64,000 bases of DNA from Candidatus Woesearchaeota archaeon (GCA_017609645.1 JAFCDQ010000003.1:1-64000); one strand, 5' to 3'; counted from the first letter of the stretch, positions 10,616-20,384 are shown. Translations and numbers: made by a program. The notes: generated from the sequence alone by a model not told the origin.

Positions 10616-13600
10616 TTATTTTTTCTTTTTGTGGACTATTTTATCTATGAATTTTAGGTCTTTTATGTCAAATTTGCTGAGATATTCTACTTGAGTTGTG
10701 CTTTTGATTAACGCACCCCACCCTGTTTGCGTTTCATAATAAAAATAGCCTCCTCCATAAGGAATTTTTTCAGAAAATAATAGTGTTTGTAAAATATTGC
10801 CAATATTTTTTTTATTTCTTCTAAAATGGTGTTTATAAAAAGATACATTTTTTATGTCTCGATATGCTAAGTATGATTTGAGTGCAGGGCGTAATAAAGA
10901 AAATGCTGGACGGATTTTTATTTTAAATTCTTTATTTTCTCTTTTATATTCTTTAAATTCTTTTGAGTTATAGTATTTGTTTGCTGTCTCTAATATAGCA
11001 AGTTCTCCAAAAAGTCCATATGTTTCCACTATCTTTCTTGGATTTAAACCCATTTCCGCTTTTTCCATTGCATCTTTCCATATTTTATCCCATCTTTTTG
11101 CAAGCGTTTCAATCTCTGAAGGAATGGTTGAGATTTCTATGCCTGGAGCTACAATTGATCTATATCCAGGGATATCTTCGTCCCTTAGTTTGCATTGATA
11201 TTTATCCTTCTGTTTGGTTAAAAGAGAAGTCACGCCAACTCTGCTAAATTTTTTTTCTTTACTTATTTTAGTCTTATTGTAAATATCTAATTTGGGGTCA
11301 TATACAAAAGTTGTATCTACGTCTTCTTCTTTTAAAATTTTTTTAAGCTCATCCTTTGAGATTAAATCTAATCCTTCTTCTGCAATTTTTTCAAGATCTT
11401 TGTCAGTTAAGAATCCTTCTTCTGAATCAAGACGGTCTTCTTTTTCTTCCTCAATTGTTTTTATTTGTTCCTCTCCGAACCCAAGCAATTCATAGGCTTT
11501 TTTTTGGATGTTTGCTAATTCTTCATCATTAATTTCAATTCCATTTATTTTGTTGTAAAAATGCCCTAGTTCAGATATAGGATATAGTTTTTGGTCGTTT
11601 AATTTGACTATTTTTCTGTCCCATTTCAGACATTTGTTTATTGTCTCTTTTGACATTTTAAAAATTTCAGTTAAATGTTTAATTTCCAAATAATCGTCAA
11701 GAATTTCTTCATCATCAAATTCGTCATGAGGATCTGCAGGCGAAATTAGATTGGCGACAAGTGTTGCTATTCCTTGCATTGTTGTTGAATCGTCTAAATC
11801 AAATTTATCTTCTTTTTTATTTAGTTCTTTCGTTAGTTTTTCTACATCAATATTTTCTTCATCTTTATGAGTTGGAATTATTGGGATTATTTTTGGTTTT
11901 TTCCCATATAAGCATTTTATTACCTTAGCAATTGATTCAAAGGCATATTGTGCGAGTTCATCTCGATTTTTTTCAGGGAGTTTTTGGATTGCTTCACTTT
12001 CTATTAATTTACGGCATGCTGCCCAACCAAAAAAATTTTTCTGCATTTCAGTAAAAGTATAAGGTCTTTCTTCAAGTTTAGGAGGTTCTAGTTCTTCTTC
12101 AATTATTTTTTTTCTTAAATTTTGGATTTGAATGAAGTGTTCTAATTTTCCTGGCAGAGGATATTCTGGGGCAATAAAATCAAGTTCTTTATCAACAATC
12201 TTAGTTTTTCTTGAGTCAACTTTTTTATTGAGAGAATTCATTTTTGGATCTTCTCCAAATACATAAAATAATATATCTCCTAAAGATTCAAAAGAATATC
12301 CTGTTTTATTTTTTCGCGTAGTTTTTCTGAGCAAGAGTTCATTTTCTAATTTATTGATTATTTTTTTGGTAATATGAGGAATCATTTCATTTATTTCTTT
12401 TTCTGAATAAACCCTTGCTTCAAGTGACGGAACTCTGAGGTTTTCCTTTTGGATTTTTTCTTTTAATTCTCTCATATTGCTAAATTTGTCTAGTCTTGCG
12501 CGGGGTGAAATAAAATCAAGTTCTTCGTCAATAGTAGGCGTATGAGTTTTTGTATATGGTTCTTTTAGTATTATAGGAAAGACAGAACGTTTTTTCCTCT
12601 TAGTTTTTGGTTTTGATTTGCATTCTTGGTTTATTCTGTCATCAAATAAGCTTTTTATTGTTTTAATAACAGAGTCTTTGGAAAGATAAACTAACTCATA
12701 TTTTTCTTTTTGCCCAAAGTATTCAAGTGCTCCTTCTTCTTCTAGTTTTTTAATTACCTCGGGATAAACATTCAAAATATTGCTTAGTTCGTTTCTAATA
12801 AAGTAATCTTTATTTTCTAATTCTGGTTGTTCAATAACTCCCTGAGCTATCTTTAATCTTAAATTCTTTATCATACGCAGATTTTCTAAGTTTCCTGGTA
12901 AATATGTTGGTTCACCCTCATATTTTATCTCAATAATTTCTATTTTTTTAGTTTCTTCTTGAACTATTTCAGAAATTTCTTCGGCTTGTTTTGGTTTAAC
13001 AGAACGAGTTCGTTTTTTTGTACCTGGTGTTTCGTATACAGGGAAGACAGTAAGTTTTTTCTCCTTAGTTTTTGGTTTTGTTTTTATTTCTTCAAGAATT
13101 ATTTCTTTTGCTTTTTTTGATGCATCTCTATATGCCCATTGCGCGAACTTGTAAGGCCATCTTTTAGCTAATTCTTTAATAGTGGTGTTTCCTAATGTGG
13201 CTACAATAACATCTAATCCAGAAAATTGATCTTTTAAGTCTTCGAATTTTAAAACTTCCAACTTTTGTGCTTGGGCAAGATCAGCACTTATGTTTACCTT
13301 AGCTCGGCGTTCATTTCGATAATTGCCTTTTACCAATTCCGCAAATTCTTTTACAAAATAGTTTTCTTTCAAATCTATGTTTTCTTCGTTTGCATATTTT
13401 TTAATTTCATCAACTAAGTTTCCAGTTAAAAGTTCAACTTCTTTTTCATAACTTCTTTCTTTTTCTTCGTTAGGTTTTTCTTCAATTATTTCTTTCTTAG
13501 TTTTTGGTTTTTCTGGTTTCTTTTTTCTAGTCTTAGGTTTTTCTTTTAAAAATTCATCTTCAATAATTCCTAAAATATCTCCTGATTTTATTTGTTCAAG

Positions 13601-15667
13601 AATTTCTTTTTTAGCATTATTTGATGCATCTCTATATGCTAAGTTTGCTAAGGTATAGGGTAATTTTTCTTTTAGTTCTTTTCTTATTTTTGTTCCTAGA
13701 CGAAAGATAATAAAATCTAGTCCAGAGATTCTTGATTTTGCATCTTCAAATTTAACATTTGCTTTTTGTAAAGCAGTATATAATCGGGGATAAGCCGTGT
13801 TTCCATCTTTGAATTCTTGTTTTACTTTTGGAGTTAATTCTTTTAACATATATTTTCTTTTCAAGCTTATATTATTTTCATTTGAATATTCTAATATTCT
13901 GTCAATTAAATCATCTGTCACAGTTTCTACTTCTTTTTCATAATCTCTATCAAGTTTTTCTTCTTTATCAATAAGTTCTTCAACAGCGTCTAATTCATCT
14001 GCTTCAATTTGTTCAAGAATTATTTCTTTTGCTTTGCCAGAAATTTCTTCATATGCGTCTTCAGCATTTGCAAATGGAATCTTTTCCCTAGTTATTAATT
14101 TTTCATAATTTTCTTTTATTTTATCTTCAAAATAAAGTAAAATAAAGTCAAGTGAAGATAAACGTTCTAAGTCCAACTTACCTGCTTGAATAAGACCTTT
14201 TGTTTCTGCTTTGACTGAGAGTGCATAGCATTTATTAAAAGCTTGGTTACTATCATTTTCAAAATCTGGCGTTAGAAAATCAATAATCTCTGATAAATTA
14301 TATGATACATCTAAGTCTATTTCTCTTTCTCCTGCAAAATTCTTGACTCTTCGGACTAAATCATTTGTTAAGTCTGTCAGATAATCTTTTGGTTTTCTTC
14401 CTGGTTTTTTCTTTGGTTTTTTCTTAAGCAGTTTTGGCTGCCCTTTTGAAGGTATTATTTCTGGTTCTTGATGATATAAACTTTTTACTAGTTCGGCTAA
14501 TGATTCATAAGAATAATAGATATATTTAGTATGAACTTGTTCTTTTGAGAGTTTGATTGCTCCTTGTTTTCTTAATTGTCTGAATAATTTTTTATTTATT
14601 CCTAACAGCTCTTCTATTCCCTTTTGTTGGTAGGATCTTTGTTCTATTTCAGGAGGTTCTAGTTCATTTTCAATTATTTTTTCTCTTAGCTCTCTAACTC
14701 CTTTGTTAGTTTCTAAGGCTCCTGGCAGAAGAAATTCTGATTTTGATTTTATTGTTGGTTCTTGTTGATATAATCCTTTTATTAAATCTATTAATGATTC
14801 TGGCGTAAATAATTTATTTTTAGCATGCGGTTGTTTATCTGCTAATTTAAGACCTCCTTCTTTTACAATTTTCTTGAAAAATTCCTGATCCAGTCCTAAA
14901 AGTTTTTCTATTTCAAATTTTTGGTAGGCTCTTTGTTCTATTTCAGGAGGTTCTAATTCATTTTCAATTATTTTTTTTCTTAATCGTCTAATCCCTTTAG
15001 CATTTTCTAAATCTCCTGGAAGAAAATGTTTTGATTTTATTGTTGGTTCTTGTTGATATAACCCTTTTATTAAATCTGCTACCGATTCAGGTGTATACAA
15101 TCTCCATCTGGGATTTGGTTGACTCTTAGCCAATTTGAGAACTCCTGCATTTACAAAGTCTTCTAATAAATCGCCAGTTAGTTTTGCTAGTTGTACTATT
15201 TCAAATCTTTGATAGGATCTTTGTTCAATTTCAGGCACAGGGATTGAGTCTTTTATTATTTTTTTTCTTAGTCTCATCACTCCTTTATGATTTTCTAGAA
15301 CTTTTGGCAAGAAGTATTGCCTTTGCAGTGCATCAATTATTGTTGGCTCTTTACCGCATAGACATTTTATTAAATATGCAAAAGATTCGTAAGAATATAA
15401 TGTATCATTGCTTATTTGTTTGCTTTTTTTAAGTACTCCTTCTTTAACTAATTGTTTAAACCCTTCTCTTGAGATATCTCCTATTATTTCTCTGATTTCT
15501 GAAGGTAAATAATCTCTTTTTTCTATTTCTGGCAAATCTATAGGATTTTCACTTAAGTCTTTTCTTAATCTTATTATTCCTTCATAGTTTTCTAAGTTTC
15601 CAGGCAGAAGAAATTCTGATTTAACATCTTCATCTACTAAAACATCAATACTAGAAATAGTTTTCAG
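10616..15667 (-). CDS. Giant repeat protein, C-terminal part; probable continuation of 15664..18570 via -1 frameshift
   Basis: ORF-track start at 15535 is a TTG with no SD. The frame stays open upstream to the C6 run and encodes ISSIDVLVDEDVKSEFLLPGNLENYEGIIRLRKDLSENPIDL, which matches the internal repeat unit (SEFLLPGALETNKGVRELREKI). Confidence 0.75.
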   Translation of the reverse strand: MKTISSIDVLVDEDVKSEFLLPGNLENYEGIIRLRKDLSENPIDLPEIEKRDYLPSEIREIIGDISREGFKQLVKEGVLKKSKQISNDTLYSYESFAYLIKCLCGKEPTIIDALQRQYFLPKVLENHKGVMRLRKKIIKDSIPVPEIEQRSYQRFEIVQLAKLTGDLLEDFVNAGVLKLAKSQPNPRWRLYTPESVADLIKGLYQQEPTIKSKHFLPGDLENAKGIRRLRKKIIENELEPPEIEQRAYQKFEIEKLLGLDQEFFKKIVKEGGLKLADKQPHAKNKLFTPESLIDLIKGLYQQEPTIKSKSEFLLPGALETNKGVRELREKIIENELEPPEIEQRSYQQKGIEELLGINKKLFRQLRKQGAIKLSKEQVHTKYIYYSYESLAELVKSLYHQEPEIIPSKGQPKLLKKKPKKKPGRKPKDYLTDLTNDLVRRVKNFAGEREIDLDVSYNLSEIIDFLTPDFENDSNQAFNKCYALSVKAETKGLIQAGKLDLERLSSLDFILLYFEDKIKENYEKLITREKIPFANAEDAYEEISGKAKEIILEQIEADELDAVEELIDKEEKLDRDYEKEVETVTDDLIDRILEYSNENNISLKRKYMLKELTPKVKQEFKDGNTAYPRLYTALQKANVKFEDAKSRISGLDFIIFRLGTKIRKELKEKLPYTLANLAYRDASNNAKKEILEQIKSGDILGIIEDEFLKEKPKTRKKKPEKPKTKKEIIEEKPNEEKERSYEKEVELLTGNLVDEIKKYANEENIDLKENYFVKEFAELVKGNYRNERRAKVNISADLAQAQKLEVLKFEDLKDQFSGLDVIVATLGNTTIKELAKRWPYKFAQWAYRDASKKAKEIILEEIKTKPKTKEKKLTVFPVYETPGTKKRTRSVKPKQAEEISEIVQEETKKIEIIEIKYEGEPTYLPGNLENLRMIKNLRLKIAQGVIEQPELENKDYFIRNELSNILNVYPEVIKKLEEEGALEYFGQKEKYELVYLSKDSVIKTIKSLFDDRINQECKSKPKTKRKKRSVFPIILKEPYTKTHTPTIDEELDFISPRARLDKFSNMRELKEKIQKENLRVPSLEARVYSEKEINEMIPHITKKIINKLENELLLRKTTRKNKTGYSFESLGDILFYVFGEDPKMNSLNKKVDSRKTKIVDKELDFIAPEYPLPGKLEHFIQIQNLRKKIIEEELEPPKLEERPYTFTEMQKNFFGWAACRKLIESEAIQKLPEKNRDELAQYAFESIAKVIKCLYGKKPKIIPIIPTHKDEENIDVEKLTKELNKKEDKFDLDDSTTMQGIATLVANLISPADPHDEFDDEEILDDYLEIKHLTEIFKMSKETINKCLKWDRKIVKLNDQKLYPISELGHFYNKINGIEINDEELANIQKKAYELLGFGEEQIKTIEEEKEDRLDSEEGFLTDKDLEKIAEEGLDLISKDELKKILKEEDVDTTFVYDPKLDIYNKTKISKEKKFSRVGVTSLLTKQKDKYQCKLRDEDIPGYRSIVAPGIEISTIPSEIETLAKRWDKIWKDAMEKAEMGLNPRKIVETYGLFGELAILETANKYYNSKEFKEYKRENKEFKIKIRPAFSLLRPALKSYLAYRDIKNVSFYKHHFRRNKKNIGNILQTLLFSEKIPYGGGYFYYETQTGWGALIKSTTQVEYLSKFDIKDLKFIDKIVHKKKK

Positions 15668-18429
15668 GGGGGCTGGTCACCTTCTTTCTGGCTGGCTGCT
15701 TCGCCTGCAGATCTGAAGTTAATTGATTTATTATAATTTAAATCATGAAATATTTCGACCAGGTCGTCTTTTTTGATGTAAAATGAAGTTCTCTCTTCGG
15801 TCGTAAATGATAAATTCTTATTAAATATTTGACCTACCTCGTTTCTCACTGTTTTTTCATCTTTGCCTGTCATCTCTAGTAATTTCTGCAAGGATATACG
15901 AACATAATCATACTTTTCTACGTCAACCTTCAAATATTTTATTATATCTTTATGTAAAAGATATGTCTTTTGTTCGTTATTGAATGCACGTTTTTCTTCT
16001 GGGAAAGAGCTTATTTTTTTTGAAAGAGAGTTCTTAGAAATGCCTTTTTTTGTTGCTAAAAATCCTTCATTAAATGAAACATAATCGCAGATTATTTCAC
16101 AAGGCTTGTTTAATTCTTCTGCTATTTTTTTACCTGCTCTTCTCGCTATTACTTTGTAAGCTTTTCTTAATGATTTATAGGGTATTTTTCCTTTACCATC
16201 AAGTTGAACTATTCCTTGTTCAGTATAATATTCTTTTACTCCTTCTGCTACGCTTAACAGTGCTACTGCAAATCCAGGAATTCTTGTATCTACATCATCA
16301 AATTTCACTGTTCCAAATACATCGTGTGATTTTACTTCATCGTATATTTCTCTATATGTTTCACCTGATATGCCTGTAGCTTCATTTATAGAATATTCTG
16401 TTTCTAGTTCCACCATTCTTTCTTTTGCAAAAGATTTGACGTCTCTTATCAACTCATCAACTAAAGTTTCCAAATATTCTTTTGGTTTTTCAGGTTCTTC
16501 TTCTTTTATTTCAGGTTTTGGTTTTTCAATCTCTTGTTCTACAACAATTTCTTCTTCTATGAGTTCTTTTATCTCAACACCTTCAACAATTTTTCTTTTT
16601 GCTTCCTTGGATACTTCTTCATAAGTAGCATCTAAAGAATGGAATGGGTATTCTTTGTCTAAACCTACTATCTTTTGATCTCTATGGGCCTTTCTGACAT
16701 CGTTTTTTGAATTAAATATGATAAAATCAAGACCAGATATCTGAGTTGCTTCTAGTTTAAATTCAACCGCTCCATTAAAACCATTACGTTCTGCTGCTTT
16801 GTATAGTGCTTCATAAGCTTTGCTATAATCTCCATAGTCTGATTTAACAAATTCCGCTAAGTCCTCTATATGATATTCTTTTTTAAGATTTATTTTTCTT
16901 TCTTCTGCAAAAGTATTGATTTTTTGAGCAAAGTTGTTAGATAATTTATCAATGAGTTCTGCTTCATCTGCTTTTATCTTTTTAAGTCTCGCTGTTTGGT
17001 CTATCTTGAGTCTTGTTGTTTTCTTCTTTTCTTTTGTTTTTCTTGGAGTTTTGATTTCTTCTGTTTCAATTTTCTCTTCAATTTCAGTTTCTTCTATTTC
17101 TTCTTCATCTTTTCCAAGAATTCTTTCTCTTGCTTTTGTGGATGTAACTTCATATAGTTGTTTTGCTGAAAAAAATGGTTTTACTCTGCCGCTTTTAACA
17201 ATGTCTTGTTTTGTATAGGATGTTTTGGTTTCTTGTCCTAAATAATAACTTATGAAATCTAAACCAGAAATCTTCGAATCTGCGTTTTCAAATTTAAATT
17301 CTCCGACTTTTTTTGCAGCGCTTAAACCACCGTATACCCTCGCATAAGCCAATGCATTAGTATCATAATCATCTCTGATTAATACTGCTGCTTCGTTTAT
17401 TGTATATTGTTCTTCAAAGTCTATTCCTTTTTCTTCTGCAAATTCGTTGATTCTTTTAACTAAATTATCTGTTAATTCTTCAATTTGTTCTTCTTTTTTA
17501 GATTTTGGTTTGTCTTCTGTTTCTTTTTCAATTTTTTCTTTAATTTCTGTTGGCGTAAATACAATTTCACCTGCTTCAATTCTTTCTTTTAGTATTTCTT
17601 TTGCTTTTGTTGATACTGCTTTGCATAATTGTTTAGGATTATTGAACGGTTTTTGAAGTGCAAGTTCAGTATAATTTTTGTCTTTGTATTCTTTTTTGGC
17701 TTTCATCGATAAAGAATAAATCACTACATCAAGACCTGATATTTTAGTTTTATCTGAGCCTTCAAACTTCACGTCTTTTATACTGTTATTTTTAATAGCT
17801 AAATATAATGAATTGTGTGCTTGATTAGTTGGATCTTTAGACTTTTTATAATCAAGTCTCCTGAATTTTGCAGCTTCTTTTATCAGATAAGTTTCATTAA
17901 AATCTACTCCTCTTTCTTCTGCAAATTCTATTGCTTTATCGACGAATTCATTAGTTAACTTTTCTATTTGTTCTTCATATGCTTTTGGTAAAGTCGTTTC
18001 TTCTTTTGTCTTTTCTTCTTTTATTTTCTTTTCCAAATCTTTTTTCTTTGTTTCTATCTTTTTTGAATCTTCTTTCTTCACAGCAACTTTCTTTTCTGGA
18101 ACAATGTCAGCAGAAATAGATGTTCTTCTTTTTGGACGTTCTAATGGGGCATAATAGCTTAAATTTTTTATTAATTCTTTTAAAGAATCTCTGACGATTG
18201 TAAAAACTCCTTTGTTGTAAGTTCTTTCTATTAGTCCTTTATCATAAAGAACCTGCATTTCTGTCTTTGCTTCATCTTTACTTATCCCTAACAATTTTGT
18301 CATATCTTCTTCTGAAATCATTGCATGAGTGCATAAAACCCCGTTAGAAATTCCAAATGCTTCTAATGCATCTTTATGTATAATGAATTCACTATTCTCT
18401 TCGTTAAATATATAGTGTTCTGGAGACAA
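15664..18429 (-). CDS. Giant repeat protein, N-terminal part (921 aa from a TTG; frame open upstream to 18570)
   Basis: Four copies of an ISGLD-containing repeat that also occurs three times in 10616..15667; stop TGA lies directly at the CCCCCC run. Confidence 0.75.
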   Translation of the reverse strand: MSPEHYIFNEENSEFIIHKDALEAFGISNGVLCTHAMISEEDMTKLLGISKDEAKTEMQVLYDKGLIERTYNKGVFTIVRDSLKELIKNLSYYAPLERPKRRTSISADIVPEKKVAVKKEDSKKIETKKKDLEKKIKEEKTKEETTLPKAYEEQIEKLTNEFVDKAIEFAEERGVDFNETYLIKEAAKFRRLDYKKSKDPTNQAHNSLYLAIKNNSIKDVKFEGSDKTKISGLDVVIYSLSMKAKKEYKDKNYTELALQKPFNNPKQLCKAVSTKAKEILKERIEAGEIVFTPTEIKEKIEKETEDKPKSKKEEQIEELTDNLVKRINEFAEEKGIDFEEQYTINEAAVLIRDDYDTNALAYARVYGGLSAAKKVGEFKFENADSKISGLDFISYYLGQETKTSYTKQDIVKSGRVKPFFSAKQLYEVTSTKARERILGKDEEEIEETEIEEKIETEEIKTPRKTKEKKKTTRLKIDQTARLKKIKADEAELIDKLSNNFAQKINTFAEERKINLKKEYHIEDLAEFVKSDYGDYSKAYEALYKAAERNGFNGAVEFKLEATQISGLDFIIFNSKNDVRKAHRDQKIVGLDKEYPFHSLDATYEEVSKEAKRKIVEGVEIKELIEEEIVVEQEIEKPKPEIKEEEPEKPKEYLETLVDELIRDVKSFAKERMVELETEYSINEATGISGETYREIYDEVKSHDVFGTVKFDDVDTRIPGFAVALLSVAEGVKEYYTEQGIVQLDGKGKIPYKSLRKAYKVIARRAGKKIAEELNKPCEIICDYVSFNEGFLATKKGISKNSLSKKISSFPEEKRAFNNEQKTYLLHKDIIKYLKVDVEKYDYVRISLQKLLEMTGKDEKTVRNEVGQIFNKNLSFTTEERTSFYIKKDDLVEIFHDLNYNKSINFRSAGEAASQKEGDQPP

Positions 18430-18657
18430 GGAATCTATTTTTTTATCAAAATCTTCTACTTCAAGTTTTGAGCTTGTTAATAATTCTGCTTCAGAAATAA
18501 GTGCAAATTCACATAATTCATCAATACTCTGTTCCCTAGATTTTGTTTTTATACTTACGATGCCCCCACCCTATTCACGCTCTAATTATAAAATCAGGTA
18601 GAAGTATTTCCTTTATAAAGGTTCTCATATCGAGAAATATCTTCTGAAAAATATAGT

Positions 18658-19485
18658 TTACTTAATGTATGTCATCAATTCACACTTTTTACAAATCACA
18701 TTTCTGCAGGGCTCACCACACTTTTCACAATAATTTACAGAATCTTTTGAAGCATATTTTTCTCTTAATTCTGGCTGTTTTTCCATAAACCATTTGACTA
18801 TTTTTGATTTTACTTTTGAATCTTCTAATGATAATTTATTAAGCAAAGTTCTGATTTGTCTCCTGTAAGAATATTTTGAATGAGGGCATAATTGATGAAG
18901 TATTGGCAATTTCATGTCTTGAGAATATTTTTTCACGTCTTTGTTCAATAAAAAGAACAAAGGCCTGATTCTTTGCACAAATTTTTTTTCTTTTGCACTC
19001 ATTAATACTTTTGGTCCTGAGTTCAGTCCAAATTCTATATTCCCTCGAAATAAATTCATCAAAATACTTTCTGCTTCATCATCCAAGTTGTGCCCCATCG
19101 CTACTTTTTTAGCTCCTAACTCCCTGGATTTTTTATTCAGCAGCCATCTTTTATTTATTCCGCAGATAAAGCACACTTTTCTTGTTTTTAATTTATGTAT
19201 GTCTTTGCCAAGCTCTTTTTTCATATCAATAACATGAAGTTTAACGCCTAATTCTTTGCAAAAGCTCTTAATATTCTCTAAATTTTTCTTTGACCATTCT
19301 CCTATGTGCAAATCAATAATAAGTGCTTCTATGTTATATCCAAATTTTTTCAATAAATAAAGTGTTGTTGTAGAATCTTTTCCTCCTGAACAAGCGACAA
19401 TAATTTTTTCTTTTTTATTTGCTAATTTATATTTTTGAATCGTTTCTTTTACTTTTTTTTCAAAATTCTGAATAAATTTTGTCAT
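18658..19485 (-). CDS. PP-loop ATPase, TtcA/NcsA-like tRNA thiolation protein
   Basis: IIVACSGGKDSTTTLYLL, CFICGINKRWLLNKKSRELGAKKVAMGHNLDDEAESILMNLFRGN, C-terminal zinc finger CEKCGEPCRNVICKKC. Confidence 0.85.
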   Translation of the reverse strand: MTKFIQNFEKKVKETIQKYKLANKKEKIIVACSGGKDSTTTLYLLKKFGYNIEALIIDLHIGEWSKKNLENIKSFCKELGVKLHVIDMKKELGKDIHKLKTRKVCFICGINKRWLLNKKSRELGAKKVAMGHNLDDEAESILMNLFRGNIEFGLNSGPKVLMSAKEKKFVQRIRPLFFLLNKDVKKYSQDMKLPILHQLCPHSKYSYRRQIRTLLNKLSLEDSKVKSKIVKWFMEKQPELREKYASKDSVNYCEKCGEPCRNVICKKCELMTYIK

Positions 19486-20384
19486 GGTTCGAATTTTGTT
19501 AGAATTTCTACTTCTCCATTCTCATTAATATAAAGTGTTTTTTCCCATTGCGCTACTAATCCTTTGCTTTGTTCTACTAATGGAGGATGTTTGTCTAAGC
19601 AGTCTAATCTGTCTAATTCTCTTAATGCAAGATTTGTTTTGCCTATGCCAAATCTTTCTGTGAGCCATCTTGTTGTGAATGGAAGTTCATCAAAATATTC
19701 TGTTATGCATTCTATTATGTCTCTTGCAAACTGGCTTCGTACAGGCTTAACCTCAGTTAATGTAAACAGATTTGTTCTTTCTGATTCTTTTACCATTCCT
19801 GTGCCGTCTGTTGCAAATGGTTCTATTGCGATGATTGTTCCTTTTTTTAGTTTTGCTGTGCTGCCATCATCAAAGTTAGGTATTCTTGGAGAAGCATGTA
19901 TTTCATATTTTTCTATACCATGTCCTCCTAGATTGTGTATTGGTTTTAAGCCATGGCTTTCAATGACTTCTGCTATTTTTTTGCCTATTTCTCTGACTTC
20001 TATGCCAGGCTTTACCATTTTGATTGCTTCATCTAAGGCTTCTTTTACAGCTGTAAGAAATTTTTCATGTTTGCCGCTTAAATCTACTGTTAATGCGCAG
20101 TCTCCTATAAAGCCGTCTATGTGCGCGCCCACATCTATGCAAACAAGCTCATCTTCAAATTTTTGATCATCATCGGGATCTGGTGTGTAATGTGCTGCGA
20201 CGTGATTTAAGCCGATTTGTGTTGGCCATGCAGGATCTGCTCCTGAATCTAGTATTTTTTTATCTACTGCATCGCATACGTCTCTTATTACAGCTCCTTT
20301 TTTGATTAATGATTGTCCGTATTTCAAGGCTTCTGCGGCTATTCTGCCTGCTTCTCTCCATTTTTCTAGCTTTTTTTCATTCAT
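19482..20384 (-). CDS. map: Methionine aminopeptidase, type II
   Basis: LVCIDVGAHIDGFIGDCALTVDL, HNLGGHGIEKYEIHASPRIPN, TIIAIEPFATDGTG. Confidence 0.93.
   Translation of the reverse strand: MNEKKLEKWREAGRIAAEALKYGQSLIKKGAVIRDVCDAVDKKILDSGADPAWPTQIGLNHVAAHYTPDPDDDQKFEDELVCIDVGAHIDGFIGDCALTVDLSGKHEKFLTAVKEALDEAIKMVKPGIEVREIGKKIAEVIESHGLKPIHNLGGHGIEKYEIHASPRIPNFDDGSTAKLKKGTIIAIEPFATDGTGMVKESERTNLFTLTEVKPVRSQFARDIIECITEYFDELPFTTRWLTERFGIGKTNLALRELDRLDCLDKHPPLVEQSKGLVAQWEKTLYINENGEVEILTKFEP

Noticed and set aside
14640-15260. Possible CRISPR-like or tandem DNA repeat (recurring TTTTTTTCTTAATC / GGTTCTTGTTGATATAA strings)
   Set aside because: Spacing and variation reflect homologous protein repeats in the giant ORF (RLRKKI, YQQEPTI), not CRISPR repeats and unique spacers
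16370-17656. Plus-strand ORFs (16370..16624, 16934..17218, 17447..17656) antisense to the giant protein
   Set aside because: Ser/Phe/Leu-rich antisense translations of Glu/Lys-rich coding repeats; no start context
19564-20166. Plus-strand 200-aa ORF antisense to methionine aminopeptidase
   Set aside because: Fully contained within a confident gene on the other strand; no family signature
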